64,000 bases of DNA. Source: an uncultured Planctomycetia bacterium (GTDB taxonomy: Bacteria > Planctomycetota > UBA1135 > GCA-002686595). Position numbers and translations under genes: made by a program. Below the pieces are notes generated by a model, which ran no database searches, was not told the DNA's origin, and saw nothing but the letters and a program-made list of their open reading frames with translations. How positions within the stretch are numbered: the stretch's first letter is position 1; every line of letters starts with the position of its first letter. Where the stretch lies: NCBI GenBank assembly GCA_938003765.1, contig CALKYE010000274.1, positions 5,156 through 69,155 of the forward strand, read 5' to 3'. This document shows positions 27,878-39,022 of this stretch, one piece after another.

Positions 27878-27932
27878 TCGGCGTTCGCGTCGACGACGCG
27901 AAGCGGCATTCGAACGAGGGGCTCTGCGAGCC

Positions 27933-28778
27933 TCAAACGTCGATCTGCGGCCACCAGGCGCAGGCCTGCGCCATCGTCGCTTCAGCGTCGTCGATGCCGA
28001 TGCCGAGCAGCGTGCGCGCGCGGTCGTCGAACACGGCGACGGCCCCGGCCGTGTCGCCGGCCTCGATGAAGTGCGTCGCCAGGTTGACGAGCGCGACCAA
28101 CGCGATCGCGGGGTCACCGAGCAGCCGCTCGCGCGGGCCGTGATGGAACTCGATGGCGTCCGCGACGAGTTGGGGCATGCCCCAGCCCGAAGCGATCAGC
28201 GCGCCGACGTGTCCGTGGTGGAATCCCAGGCGCGTCTGCTCGCACACATGCAGCGACAGGTCGCGCTCCGCCGCTTCGCGCACGCACGCGAGGTACGGCT
28301 CGCTCATCCCCTCGAGGAACAGGATCTTGCCGATGTCGTGGAGCAGCCCCACGACCTGGAACTCGTCGGGCGCGAGGCCGATGCGCGCGCGGCACTTCGC
28401 CGCCAGAGCCGCGGCGGTTTGCCCGGTGAGGATCGAGTGGCGCCACAGATGACGGCAGTCGAAGTCGGAGCCGGCGGCGAGGTGGTCGTACTCGCGGATG
28501 ATCGAGGCCTGCATCGCAACCGTGCGCAGCATGCGGATGCCCAGGACGGCCGTCGCGTGCTCGGTCGAGACCACCTTCTCGCGCAGCCCGAAGTACGCCG
28601 AGTTCGCGATCTTGAGCACCTTCGCCGCGATCGGGGCGTCCTCTGCGACCGCCGCGCCGATCTCGCGCACGCCGACATCGGGGTCCTCGACCAGCGCGTT
28701 GATCTTCGCGACCACCTGCGGAAGCGTCGGCAGATCCAGGTTCTTCGCGACCAGGCTCTGCGCTTGCGAGAGAGACAT
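27933..28778 (-). CDS. HDOD-domain signalling protein
   Basis: 281 residues from the ATG at 28778; the frame stays open for 500 codons upstream but that sequence is Arg-rich shadow. The HDOD domain covers about 10-215: LPTLPQVVAKINALVEDPDV, KVLKIANSAYFGLREKV, AVLGIRMLRTVAMQASI, and the HD-type VVGLLHDIGKILF. The HDIGK motif is intact, whereas many HDOD proteins have lost HD catalytic residues. A C-terminal TPR-like stretch (FIEAGDTAGAVAVFDDRAR) ends the protein. HDOD proteins act in signalling, often with two-component or stress pathways, by binding partners. No partner is clear here; the nearest divergent gene is an MFS transporter 444 bases away. Confidence 0.85.
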   Translation of the reverse strand: MSLSQAQSLVAKNLDLPTLPQVVAKINALVEDPDVGVREIGAAVAEDAPIAAKVLKIANSAYFGLREKVVSTEHATAVLGIRMLRTVAMQASIIREYDHLAAGSDFDCRHLWRHSILTGQTAAALAAKCRARIGLAPDEFQVVGLLHDIGKILFLEGMSEPYLACVREAAERDLSLHVCEQTRLGFHHGHVGALIASGWGMPQLVADAIEFHHGPRERLLGDPAIALVALVNLATHFIEAGDTAGAVAVFDDRARTLLGIGIDDAEATMAQACAWWPQIDV

Positions 28779-29222
28779 CGAAATTGAGGATCCGAACGTG
28801 GTTCTGGGGGGGCCAGTCGCGAGCCGGAGGGCGCTCGATCCCGCGGGCCGGGCCGCGGGGGTCACCGTATTTCGGAAGGCCTTCACGCCGGCCATGAGGC
28901 CCACGCCGCGGGATCTCGGACGCCGCAGGGGCGACCGTGCGCTCGAGGCCGATTGGACGCAACAGTGCAAAGCGTCCGGGCGCCGAGCGGCTTTGGGCGG
29001 CGCACCGGATCGTCCAGTCGATTGGCGCCGGTGATAGCGGTCTCCGCTAGCGGCTAGCCCATCGGTTTGGCGAACTCGCCCGGCGGGTAGCCAACTCGCC
29101 GCTCGATCCGCCGCGACGTCCGGCGTTTCGGCCCTGCGCAACGACGAAAATTCGACGGAGATCCGCTGGCCGACGCCCAGCGCTGCGTCGCGAGGCCGTT
29201 GCGAAGCACCGCCGCCGTGCTC
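28779..29222. other. 444-base divergent intergenic region
   Basis: Lies between the HDOD gene (leftward) and the MFS gene (rightward), so it should hold both promoters. I see a perfect 10-bp palindrome CCGCTAGCGG at 29044-29053 and a small GGCGA/TCGCC inverted repeat just after it. No coding region or clear sigma-70 boxes stand out. Confidence 0.4.
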
Positions 29223-30410
29223 ATGCTGCGGAACTTGGACGTGCGCGCACCGGGGCTGCGGATGGCGTTGTTCTTCGCCGTCAGCGTGGCGATGCTCGGG
29301 GTGTTCATTCCCTTCTGGCCCGCCTGGTTGGAAGCGCGCGGACTCAGCAAGGTCCAGATCGGGCAGGTCGTGGCTTCCTGGGCCTGGGCGCGTGGCATCG
29401 CCGGACCGCTGCTCGCGCACTTGATCGACCGCAGCGGCGCCCGTCGCACCTGGATCCTGGGGCTCTCGGCGGCCTCGGCGCTCAGCTTCGCGCCGCTCGG
29501 GCTGGCGAGCGAGTTCAGCGCCGTGCTCGGCCTGACCATCCTGTTCGGCGCGCTCCACGCCCAGGTGATCCCGCTGGGTGAGAACCTGATCCTGTTCGAG
29601 TCCAGCCGACTGGGGTTCAGCTACGCCGGCGTGCGCTGGTTCGGCTCGCTGTCCTTCCTGATCGTGAGCGTTGTCACGGGGCGCCTGCTCGAGGGCGGTC
29701 ACGCCGAGCGCGCCTATCCACTGGCGCTCGGGTTCCTTGCGCTGACGTTCGCGGCGGCGTGGGCGCTGCCTGCGACGCCGCGCGGCGCCTCGGCGCCGGT
29801 CCGCGGGGCCGTCCGACGTTCTCCGCTCCGCGAGGTCGCGGCGCGCCGTCCGCTGCTGGCTGCGCTGGCCGGCGTCGGCGTGATCCAAGCCGCTCACGCG
29901 GTGTACTACGCCTACTCGACGCTGCACTGGAGCGCTGCGGGCCACACCACGACCACGATCGGGTGGCTGTGGGCCGAGGGCGTGCTCGCCGAGATCGCGC
30001 TGTTCATGGCGGTGGGCGCGGGGCGAGTGCGCTTGAGCGAACGCACGCTGCTCGCCCTGGCTGTGATCGGTTCGCTCGTGCGCTGGCCGGCGCTCGCGCT
30101 GACGAGCGACTTGGAGTGGCTGGTGGCCACCCAGTGGCTGCACGCGCTCACGTTCGCCGCGGCGCACCTCGCTGCGATGAGCCACCTCTCGCGCACCGTC
30201 GACGTAGAGCTCTCCACCACGGCGCAGAGCGTCTACTCCTCCGTCAACATCGCAGCCCACGCGGCCACGGTCGCTCTCTCGGCGCCGCTGTTCGCCGCGC
30301 GCGGCGCCGACGCGTTCTGGCCGATGGCGCCCCTCGCTGCGCTGGGCGGCGCGCTGGCGTGGTGGGGGATGCGCGCCAACCGCGACGTGGCGGCGCCGCG
30401 AGTCGGTTGA
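29223..30410 (+). CDS. MFS transporter (HcaT/PP-permease-like)
   Basis: 395 residues from the ATG at 29223; a TTG at 29199 in the same frame is a weaker alternative. Twelve hydrophobic helices are expected from the pattern: MALFFAVSVAMLGVFIPFWP, the loop WAWARGIAGPLLAHLIDRSG in place of the classic MFS motif A, VRWFGSLSFLIVSVVTGRLL, a central polar loop near 200, and the C-terminal half ending WPMAPLAALGGALAWWGM. The GVFIPFWPAWLEARGLS start fits the MFS_1-like group with 3-phenylpropionate permeases. The substrate cannot be read from the sequence. No catabolic genes adjoin it. Confidence 0.85.
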   Translation: MLRNLDVRAPGLRMALFFAVSVAMLGVFIPFWPAWLEARGLSKVQIGQVVASWAWARGIAGPLLAHLIDRSGARRTWILGLSAASALSFAPLGLASEFSAVLGLTILFGALHAQVIPLGENLILFESSRLGFSYAGVRWFGSLSFLIVSVVTGRLLEGGHAERAYPLALGFLALTFAAAWALPATPRGASAPVRGAVRRSPLREVAARRPLLAALAGVGVIQAAHAVYYAYSTLHWSAAGHTTTTIGWLWAEGVLAEIALFMAVGAGRVRLSERTLLALAVIGSLVRWPALALTSDLEWLVATQWLHALTFAAAHLAAMSHLSRTVDVELSTTAQSVYSSVNIAAHAATVALSAPLFAARGADAFWPMAPLAALGGALAWWGMRANRDVAAPRVG

Positions 30411-30425
30411 ACGCGCGACTCCGCG

Positions 30426-32177
30426 CTACGCCGCGGGCTCGACGCGCGCGAGCAACGCGGGCAGCCGCGCGGGATCGCTGGTGAGCGCGTAGCTCTCGCG
30501 TCCGCAACTGACCAGCGCGCGCGCCGGCTGCGACGGCTCAGCGCTCAGGCCCAGTCGTTCGATCCAGAGCCGGTCTCGCTCGACGTCCAACGTCTGAACG
30601 ATCCGTCGCGTGACGTACGGAGCGAGCGCCGCGCGTCGCAGCGCGAGTGTGTCGTTCGAGCGCGCGCTGCCGAGCACCACCACGTGCACGGGCGGACGCA
30701 GTGCGAGGTCGACGGCGCGCGCGTAGCTGGCGGCTTCGTGTCCGGCGCGCTTGTACTCGCCCGCCAGCGCGCTCAACGTGCGACGCGCGAGCTGGGCCCA
30801 ACGCGGCTCGCCGCACATGTGCGAGAGCAGCAGCAGTCCCTCCGCGAGCACCGCGTTGTCCGCCAACGGCCGCGTGCGTCGTTGCAGCGCTCCGCGCGCG
30901 TGCGGATTGCTCGGCATGTCCCAGAAGCCGCCGTTCTCGCAGGCGAGCAGTCGTTCGCAACCTTGGGCGATGCGCTCGGCGTCGGCGAGTCGTTCGGTCG
31001 CGCCCGCGTACTGGACGGCGTCGAGCAACGCTCGCAGCGTGAACGCCTGGTCGCGCAACAGCCCCGGGAGCCTTCGCGCGCCGTCGTAATAGTGGTGCAC
31101 GCCGCCGCGTTCGTCCCACAGCTCCTCGCGCACGAAGTCGAGCGCGCGCAGCGCCAGTGCTTCGCAGTCGAAGCGCTCCAGATGCTGCGCGGCGCGCAAC
31201 AACGCGGACACCGCCGCCGCATTCGCGTCAGCGAAGATCGTCGGGTCGCAGGCCGGGGCCGCGCGCTTGCGCCGCTCTTCGCGCGTGCGACCGTGCGCGT
31301 AGAGCGCATCGGCGTCCTGACTGCCGCGGAACGCTCCCGTGCTCGGGTCCAGCAGCGTCGTGCTCAACCAGTCGACGACTCCCGACGCGGTGCGCGCGAA
31401 GCTGGGTTCGCCCAGGGCCTGGTGCGCTTCGAGGTAGACGTGCAGGCGCTGCGCGTTGGTGACGAGCGTCTTCTCGTAGTCGGGTGAGCTCCAGTCCGGC
31501 GCCGCGCAGAAGCGGTAGAACCCGCCTTCGACGCTGTCGTGGATCTCGCCCTGCTCCATGCCGCGCAGCGTGCGGAGCACGAGCTGGCGCAACGCCGCGT
31601 CGCCGGTCTGCGACCAACGCGCGAGCACGAAGTCGACGGCTTCCGGGTGGGGGAACTTCTGCGCCGCGCCCCAGCCGCCGAACTGTGGGTCAGAGCTCGT
31701 GAGCAGCCGGTCGGTGACGTCGCGCAGGATCTCGTCGGAGAGCCCGCCCTCGTGCGCCGGCGCGTGCGGCGACGCGGAGCTCTCCCGCGTGTCGCGATCG
31801 CGCGCCTCGCGCAGTCGTCGACGCAGCGCAGCGTTCTCCGACCAGTAGCCCGCGACCAAGTCGAGGCGCGCGAGCAGTTCGTCCACGCCGAGGTAGCCGT
31901 CGCATGCGAGCAGCTCGCCGGAGTTGTCGAGGTACGAGAGCGCCGGCCAGCCGCGCTTGGCGAAGCGCGCGGCGAGGTCGGGGCGGCGCTCTCCGTCGAC
32001 CTCGACGGCGGTGAAGCAGCTCTCGAGCGTGGCTCGGACGCGCGGGTCGGAGAGCACGTCGCGCTCGAACTCGCGACACCAGCGGCACCACGACGCGCGC
32101 GTGTAGAGCACGACGGGGCGCGAGCTCTCGCGCGCGCGCTCGAGGATCTCGTCGCACCACGGACGCCACGGCTCCAT
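30426..32177 (-). CDS. DUF255/YyaL-type thioredoxin-like protein
   Basis: 583 residues from the ATG at 32177. The N-terminal 110 residues form a thioredoxin-like domain with a CxxC-type site WCRWC in VLYTRASWCRWCREFERDV. The remainder is a helical (alpha/alpha)6-type domain with FGGWGAAQKFPHPEAVDF, then GGFYRFCAAPDW and the YYDGARRLPGLLRDQA segment that marks the family. This is the spermatogenesis-associated-20 / YyaL family, widespread in bacteria and animals with no settled function. The classic family starts with a longer Trx domain (H-W-C-H-V); here the CxxC loop reads W-C-R-W-C. It ends close to the convergent MFS gene. Confidence 0.85.
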   Translation of the reverse strand: MEPWRPWCDEILERARESSRPVVLYTRASWCRWCREFERDVLSDPRVRATLESCFTAVEVDGERRPDLAARFAKRGWPALSYLDNSGELLACDGYLGVDELLARLDLVAGYWSENAALRRRLREARDRDTRESSASPHAPAHEGGLSDEILRDVTDRLLTSSDPQFGGWGAAQKFPHPEAVDFVLARWSQTGDAALRQLVLRTLRGMEQGEIHDSVEGGFYRFCAAPDWSSPDYEKTLVTNAQRLHVYLEAHQALGEPSFARTASGVVDWLSTTLLDPSTGAFRGSQDADALYAHGRTREERRKRAAPACDPTIFADANAAAVSALLRAAQHLERFDCEALALRALDFVREELWDERGGVHHYYDGARRLPGLLRDQAFTLRALLDAVQYAGATERLADAERIAQGCERLLACENGGFWDMPSNPHARGALQRRTRPLADNAVLAEGLLLLSHMCGEPRWAQLARRTLSALAGEYKRAGHEAASYARAVDLALRPPVHVVVLGSARSNDTLALRRAALAPYVTRRIVQTLDVERDRLWIERLGLSAEPSQPARALVSCGRESYALTSDPARLPALLARVEPAA

Positions 32178-32224
32178 GGCGCGCCTATCGGAACGGCGCT
32201 GGCGCGAACTCCAGCGCGGCGGGG

Positions 32225-32659
32225 CTAGCCCTCGATGGCGCCGCCGTCGCGCGCGTCGCTGCCGGTCTCGCGCAGCTTGCGGCGCGGCAACGGCAGGGGC
32301 GGCAGCTCGACCGCGCGCCAATCCGTCTCGCGTGCGTCGGCGTACAGGCCGTCGATGTCGTAGTACTGCCGCGCTTCAGGCTGCATCAGGTGCACGACCA
32401 CGTCGCCGAAGTCGAGCAGCACCCACCAGCCCAACTCGACCCCTTCGGCGCGCGAGTGGGTCTCGCCGGCGGCCTTCAGGCGGGTGTGCAGCTCGTTGTA
32501 GAGCGCCTTGATCTGCGGGCGCGAGCGCCCGGTGGCGAGCACCACGAAGTCGGCGATGCGACCTTGCCCCTCGAGCTCGAGGACACGGATCTCCTCGGCC
32601 TTCTTCTGGTCCGCGAGGTGGGCCGCTGCGGCGGCCAGTTCGAGCGCTTCGATGGCGAT
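32225..32659 (-). CDS. rsfS: Ribosome silencing factor RsfS (start codon unclear)
   Basis: The conserved RsfS core is complete: the N-terminal ALELAAAAAHLADQKKAEEI, then VLELEGQGRIADFVVLATG, QIKALYNELHTRLK and the C-terminal WVLLDFGDVVVHLM followed by YYDIDGLYAD. RsfS binds ribosomal protein L14 and blocks subunit joining when nutrients are scarce. From the upstream stop (about 32716) to the core there is no ATG, GTG or TTG in frame; the first GTG lies inside the core at 32545. The best candidate is an ATC at 32659 with AGGAA just upstream, giving 144 residues. An assembly error is the alternative. The C-terminal 40 residues are Pro/Arg-rich. It lies 47 bases upstream of the DUF255 gene on the same strand. 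Confidence 0.8.
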   Translation of the reverse strand: MAIEALELAAAAAHLADQKKAEEIRVLELEGQGRIADFVVLATGRSRPQIKALYNELHTRLKAAGETHSRAEGVELGWWVLLDFGDVVVHLMQPEARQYYDIDGLYADARETDWRAVELPPLPLPRRKLRETGSDARDGGAIEG

Positions 32660-32758
32660 GGTTTCCTGTGCTGGCGGCCGAGGTGTTCGGCCGGACTTTC
32701 GTTGGCGCGGATTCTAGCGTGGCGCGGCGAGCGCGGGTGTGAGGCGCGGACAACACGA

Positions 32759-32789
32759 CGGCCGCGACCGATCGGGTCGGTCGCGGCCG
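32759..32789 (-). terminator. Hairpin after hppA
   Basis: A perfect 13-bp inverted repeat (CGGCCGCGACCGA / TCGGTCGCGGCCG) with a 5-base loop. It lies about 120 bases past the hppA stop in the direction of transcription and before rsfS. The following minus-strand bases are only moderately T-rich (TCGTGTTGTC). Likely ends the hppA transcript. Confidence 0.65.
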
Positions 32790-32911
32790 TCGGTGCTAGC
32801 GTCGGCTCGGCTCCGCATCGGCCGCCCGGTCAGGTCGGCCCGGAGCTGTCGTGACTCGCGTCGAGCGTCGAATGTCCGGCGCGCGTGCGGTGAGTCCGCT
32901 CGTGGAGCGGC

Positions 32912-35002
<2,091 letters not shown>

Positions 35003-35308
35003 CCGAGGGGTCGGGGGCTTGTGGGGGAGTCCAGCGCGCGCGTGATGTCGCGCGGTGCTCCGGCAGGGGATGGCCTGCGAGCGCAGGCCTGGAACTTGGG
35101 GACGTGGCGGCCGGCGCGCGGCGGCGCGACGGCGTCCGCGAGCGGCGCGCAAGGACCTGGGGACGGTCCTAAGCGACTGTCGGCAGACAAATTGGGCAGA
35201 GAGCTTAGCGGGCCCGCCCGGACGGTCAATCTCCGCGGCGCGGCGGGCTTCGTGAAAGCGCGGGCGCCGGGCAGGCTTTTCCGCTGGCGCGCACGGGTTG
35301 CGCGCGCG
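35003..35308. other. 306-base region upstream of hppA
   Basis: Leader and promoter region for hppA (minus strand), bounded on the other side by the end of the DedA gene. It is GC-rich with a less GC-rich stretch around 35180-35210 (GACTGTCGGCAGACAAATTG), which could hold the promoter. No riboswitch fold or coding region is evident by eye. Confidence 0.4.
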
Positions 35309-35962
35309 CTAGTCGCGGGGCGCGGGCTCGCGGGGCGGTGGGGGCGGCGGCGTTCCCCCGGCGACTCGACGCGTCGCCCATTTGGCCGCGGCGGCCAGTG
35401 CGATCGCGAGCACCACCAGCACGGCCACGATGGCCCCGCCGCCCTCGCCGGTCAGCATGCGCTTGATGTGCTGCCCGAGCAGCCCCCCGAACCAGATCGA
35501 GGTCGGCACCGACACGGCCACGCCCAGCCCGTCGATCAGGAGGAAGCGCAGGTAGCTCATGCGCAGCGTCCCGACCACGAAGTAGCCGGGGATCCGCAAC
35601 CCCGGCAGGAAGCGCAGCACGAACGTGGCCCAGGTGCGGTGCGTCGCGAACTTCGCTTCGAACTTGGCGAAGCGCTCGGGGTGCAGCACCTTGCGGACGA
35701 AGCGGTTCTGCAGCGCGCGCATGCCCCAGCGCCGGCCGAGCCAGTACGGGATCGAGTCGCCCATCAGGATCGCGACGCTGCACACGCCCGAGATGGTCCA
35801 GAAGTCGACCACGCCGTGCTGCACCATCGCGCCGCACGGCAGGAGCACCGCCTCCTCGGGGATGGGCAGGCCCACGCCGCACAGGAGCAGCACGACGAAC
35901 GGGCCCAGGTAGTTGAACTGATCGATGTAGGTCTCGATCAGGTGTTTGAGGGACTCGAGCAT
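35309..35962 (-). CDS. DedA-family membrane protein (SNARE-associated domain)
   Basis: 217 residues from the ATG at 35962. The DedA pattern is clear: YLGPFVVLLLCGVGLPIPEE with the acidic residues in the re-entrant loop, then GDSIPYWLGRRWGMR, the arginine-containing FVLRFLPGLRIPGYFVVGTL, and helices to the end. DedA proteins are membrane transporters; some flip undecaprenyl phosphate or phospholipids and they are needed for cell-wall and membrane balance. The C-terminus is Pro-rich (TPPPPPPREPAP). It is divergent from the alpha/beta hydrolase with about 207 bases between. Confidence 0.92.
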   Translation of the reverse strand: MLESLKHLIETYIDQFNYLGPFVVLLLCGVGLPIPEEAVLLPCGAMVQHGVVDFWTISGVCSVAILMGDSIPYWLGRRWGMRALQNRFVRKVLHPERFAKFEAKFATHRTWATFVLRFLPGLRIPGYFVVGTLRMSYLRFLLIDGLGVAVSVPTSIWFGGLLGQHIKRMLTGEGGGAIVAVLVVLAIALAAAAKWATRRVAGGTPPPPPPREPAPRD

Positions 35963-36169
35963 CGCGGCGCGCGGCGATCCTACGGTCCGCGCCAGACTTG
36001 CGGGAGGCTGTCGCTCGGGCGGCGCGCGCGCGATGCTGGAGCGCGTGAACTCTCCCGTTCCGCTGGGGCCGCTCGCGCCGACCGAAACGCTCGCCGCCGC
36101 TGTGGTCGAGTTCGAGCGCGAGCCCACCTCGCGCCTCCCCGAGTCGCCGGCGCCTTCCGCGAGCCGCCG

Positions 36170-37042
36170 ATGAAGCGCCGCGCGCGTCGCTGGTGGATCG
36201 TGGGCGCGCTCGCGCTCGCCGCACTCGTCGCGGCGGGGAGCTGCAGCTCCTTCGGCCCGCCCGACACCTCGCGCGCGTTCGCGGGGCGCACGCCGCCGCG
36301 CGAGCTGCGCGTCGAGTTGAAGGGCGGGCGCGAGTTGCGCGCGCACGCGACGGGCGCCGAGCACTGCCCGCTCGTCCTCTTCGTCCACGGCTCGCCCGGA
36401 CGCTGGCGCGACTTCGCCTTCGTCATGACCGACGAGCGCCTCGCCGCGCGCGCGAAGCTCGTGTCCGTCGATCGCCTGGGCTGGGGCGGTTCGTCCGCTG
36501 GCGCTTTGGCGCCCTCGATGCGCGAGCAGGCCGCCGCGCTCGCCGAACTCCTGCGCACTCTCGCCGAGCACCGTCCCGCGGTCGTCGTGGGGCACTCGCT
36601 GGGCGGACCGGTCGCGGCGCGGCTCGCGATGGACGCGCCCGAGCTGGTCGACGCGCTCGTCCTCGTCGCGCCCTCGGTCGACCCCGAACTCGAAACGCCG
36701 ACCTGGTTCCAAGAGATCGGCCGCACGCGCCTCGTGCGCGTGATCCTGCCCGATGCGTTGCGGCGCGCCGACGACGAGATCCGACCGCTGCGCGCCGAGT
36801 TGGAGGAGATGGCGCCGCGCTGGGTCGACCTGCGCCTGCCGATCTTCGTTCAGCAGGGACTCGACGACGCGCTCGTGCCCGCGGCCAACGCCGACTTCGT
36901 CGAGCGCGTCGCGACGAACGCGACCCTGGTCGTGGAGCGCCTCCCCGACCAGGGTCACTTGATTCCGTGGGAGCGGCCCGCGGAGCTGGCGACGCTCATC
37001 CTGCGCGCGCTCGACGTCGTCGAAGCCGCGCAGGAGCGTTGA
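36170..37042 (+). CDS. Membrane-anchored alpha/beta hydrolase
   Basis: 290 residues from the ATG at 36170. The N-terminus is a signal or anchor (WWIVGALALAALVAAGSCSS); a Cys follows that might be lipidated, but the lipobox is not perfect. The alpha/beta hydrolase fold shows the oxyanion motif HGSPGRWRDF, the nucleophile elbow VVGHSLGGPVA (Ser), a probable acid in QQGLDDALVPAANADF and the catalytic His in LPDQGHLIPWERP. The substrate is unknown; the family includes esterases and dehalogenase-like enzymes. It is convergent with the FG-GAP gene that ends at 37058, 15 bases away. Confidence 0.85.
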   Translation: MKRRARRWWIVGALALAALVAAGSCSSFGPPDTSRAFAGRTPPRELRVELKGGRELRAHATGAEHCPLVLFVHGSPGRWRDFAFVMTDERLAARAKLVSVDRLGWGGSSAGALAPSMREQAAALAELLRTLAEHRPAVVVGHSLGGPVAARLAMDAPELVDALVLVAPSVDPELETPTWFQEIGRTRLVRVILPDALRRADDEIRPLRAELEEMAPRWVDLRLPIFVQQGLDDALVPAANADFVERVATNATLVVERLPDQGHLIPWERPAELATLILRALDVVEAAQER

Positions 37043-37057
37043 GCCGCCGCGCGCAGC

Positions 37058-38782
37058 TCACGGCGCGACGTCGAAGCGCAGCGCGTTCGTCAGTCCGATG
37101 TTGTTCGGGAAGGCGAACCCCGGATCGCGGTGCCAGTACTGCGCGTACAAGCGCTCGCCGGCCGGCAGGTTGTACTGCTGCATCAGCGCCTGGCTGAAGT
37201 GGAAGTCGAAGGTTCCCTCGCAGCCGCCCGCGCCGCCGGAGTTCTGTTGCTGCGTGCGGACGATCGGCTGGCCGACGAGCAGCGTGCCGCCGCCGAACGG
37301 AGTCGAAGCGTTGGTGAAGCCCCAGAACATCATTCCGGCCTTCTGCGCCAGCACGTTGGACGCGGTGATGTGGAAGTTGTCGCCCAGCGTGCGGCTCGCA
37401 GCGCCCGTGAAGTCGATGCGCGGCAGGCAACCGGCGCTGTTCGTCTTGCCCGCGCCGTACCGCTGCGGCGTCGCGACTCCGCCGAGCATCAAGCGCACGC
37501 GGCCGGCGTTCGACCCGTTCGCGTCTTCAGCCGGAGCCCCGATCAGCAACTCGGAGCGTCCGTCGTTGTTGAGGTCCGCGCCCGCAGCGAGTCCGCGGCC
37601 GAAGTCGCTGTCGTTCTCCCAACCCCAGTGCGTCGCGAGCGGTGCGCCGTCGACGCCGGAGTGGATGCGCACCGCTCCGCGCGCGCCGAAGCCGACGAGG
37701 TTCAGGCCGGTCACGGCCACCGCGACGTCGCGCACGCCGTCGCCGTTCCAGTCGCCGCAGCCGGCCAGCGCGCCGCCGACGCGCTGTTGATCGGCGCCGC
37801 CGACGAGCTCGAACAACTGCGCTGCGTTCGCGCCGTTCAGCACGCGCACCTTGCCGCGCGACGAGCCGCCGTTGTCGAACCACGGCGTGCCGATGGCGAC
37901 TTCGCTGCGACCGTCGCCGTTCAGATCTCCGAGCGCCGCGAGGCTGAGCCCCAGTTGTTCGAACGACTCGACGCCGACCGCGGTCGCGAACACGTCGCCG
38001 AGCACCTGGTTGCCCAGTCCGCGCACGAAGTACGCGCCGCCGACGCTCAGGTTGCCGCTCCAATTGTGGTTCGCGCCCGGCGCGCCGGCCACGAAGTCCG
38101 CGCGGCCGTCGCCGGTCACGTCGCCCAGCGCGGCGAGCGACCAGCCCGCGAGCGTGCCGCCCGAGTTCGAGCTCCAGCTCTGCAGCAGCGCTCCGTTGAA
38201 GCCGTTGTAGATGCGCACGATGCCGCTGTTGTCGACGCCGTTCACGTCCGCGAACGGCGCGGCGATGGCCCAGTCGTCGCGACCGTCGCCGTTGACGTCG
38301 CGCAGGTTCGCCACGGCGTGGCCGAGGAACTCGTTCTGGCTCTGGCCGTAGTAGGCGCCGAGCTGCGAGCCCGTGTTCGAGTTGAACAGGAACGCCGCGC
38401 CCTGCTTGGAAAGCGTCTGCGTGTGCGAGGGAGCGCCGATCAAGAGGTCCGGGCGACCGTCGCCAGTGATGTCGGGCGTCGCCGCGATCGAGGCGCCGAA
38501 CTCGGACTGGTTCCCCGGTCCCACGAGCACGCGCAGCACGTTCCCCGTCTTGCCGGAGTGAACGCGCACGACGCCGCGCCGCGTGCCGTTCTGGTAGTAG
38601 TCCTCGAAGGGCGAGCCCACGGCGTACTCCTCGACGCCGTCCGCGTTGAGGTCGGGCAGGAACGCGACGCACGCGCCGGCTTGAGCTGCGCCGTGCGCGC
38701 CGTCGTGCGTGTAGAGGTAGGCCTGCGCGTTGGCGACGCCGGAGATGAGGAGCGAGGCGATCAAGAGGTTCGAAGTCTTCAT
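37058..38782 (-). CDS. Secreted FG-GAP propeller protein with C-terminal surface module
   Basis: 574 residues with signal peptide MKTSNLLIASLLISGVANAQ. Seven FG-GAP (integrin-alpha-like) repeats form a predicted seven-bladed propeller; the Ca-binding loops read DLNADGVEEYAVGSP, DITGDGRPDLLIGAP, DVNGDGRDDWAIAAP, DVTGDGRADFVAGAP, DLNGDGRSEVAIGTP, DWNGDGVRDVAVAV and DLNNDGRSELLIGAP. The last ~130 residues are the shared module: KTNSAGCLPRI, AGMMFWGFTN, VGQPIVRTQQQNSGG, RDPGFAFPNNIGLTNAL, ending FDVAP. Two Cys remain of the usual set. It has a paralog right upstream (39023). Likely secreted or surface-held; ligand unknown. Confidence 0.85.
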   Translation of the reverse strand: MKTSNLLIASLLISGVANAQAYLYTHDGAHGAAQAGACVAFLPDLNADGVEEYAVGSPFEDYYQNGTRRGVVRVHSGKTGNVLRVLVGPGNQSEFGASIAATPDITGDGRPDLLIGAPSHTQTLSKQGAAFLFNSNTGSQLGAYYGQSQNEFLGHAVANLRDVNGDGRDDWAIAAPFADVNGVDNSGIVRIYNGFNGALLQSWSSNSGGTLAGWSLAALGDVTGDGRADFVAGAPGANHNWSGNLSVGGAYFVRGLGNQVLGDVFATAVGVESFEQLGLSLAALGDLNGDGRSEVAIGTPWFDNGGSSRGKVRVLNGANAAQLFELVGGADQQRVGGALAGCGDWNGDGVRDVAVAVTGLNLVGFGARGAVRIHSGVDGAPLATHWGWENDSDFGRGLAAGADLNNDGRSELLIGAPAEDANGSNAGRVRLMLGGVATPQRYGAGKTNSAGCLPRIDFTGAASRTLGDNFHITASNVLAQKAGMMFWGFTNASTPFGGGTLLVGQPIVRTQQQNSGGAGGCEGTFDFHFSQALMQQYNLPAGERLYAQYWHRDPGFAFPNNIGLTNALRFDVAP

Positions 38783-38941
38783 GGCGATGGGCCGCGGTCT
38801 GCGGTGTGGATCGGAGTTGCGCTTGGTTCGTTGTCGTGCGCCGCGCATCGAAGTGACGCGCGCGTCGACCGACCCATGCGCGCCGCGTTCGGCAGGTCAC
38901 GCGGAATTCGCCGCGATCTCGCGGCGAGCGCGCTGACAACG

Positions 38942-38977
38942 GCGCGAGCCCGCCGGCCTGGGCCGACGGGCTCGCGC
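38942..38977 (-). terminator. Long hairpin between the two FG-GAP genes
   Basis: An almost perfect inverted repeat: GCGCGAGCCCG pairs with CGGGCTCGCGC and a further CGGCC/GGCCG pair lies inside. It lies 46 bases beyond the stop of the upstream FG-GAP gene. No T-run follows on the minus strand, so termination is inferred from the fold and position. Confidence 0.6.
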
Positions 38978-39022
38978 GCAGAGCTCGCGTGCGGAGCTCG
39001 GAGGAGCGGGACGCTCGCCCCG

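Noticed and set aside
36033..36173. A 46-codon frame overlapping the hydrolase start as ATGA
   Set aside because: Placement is suggestive of coupling, but the sequence is low-complexity Pro/Ser/Glu with no clear ribosome-binding site or known family; too weak to annotate.
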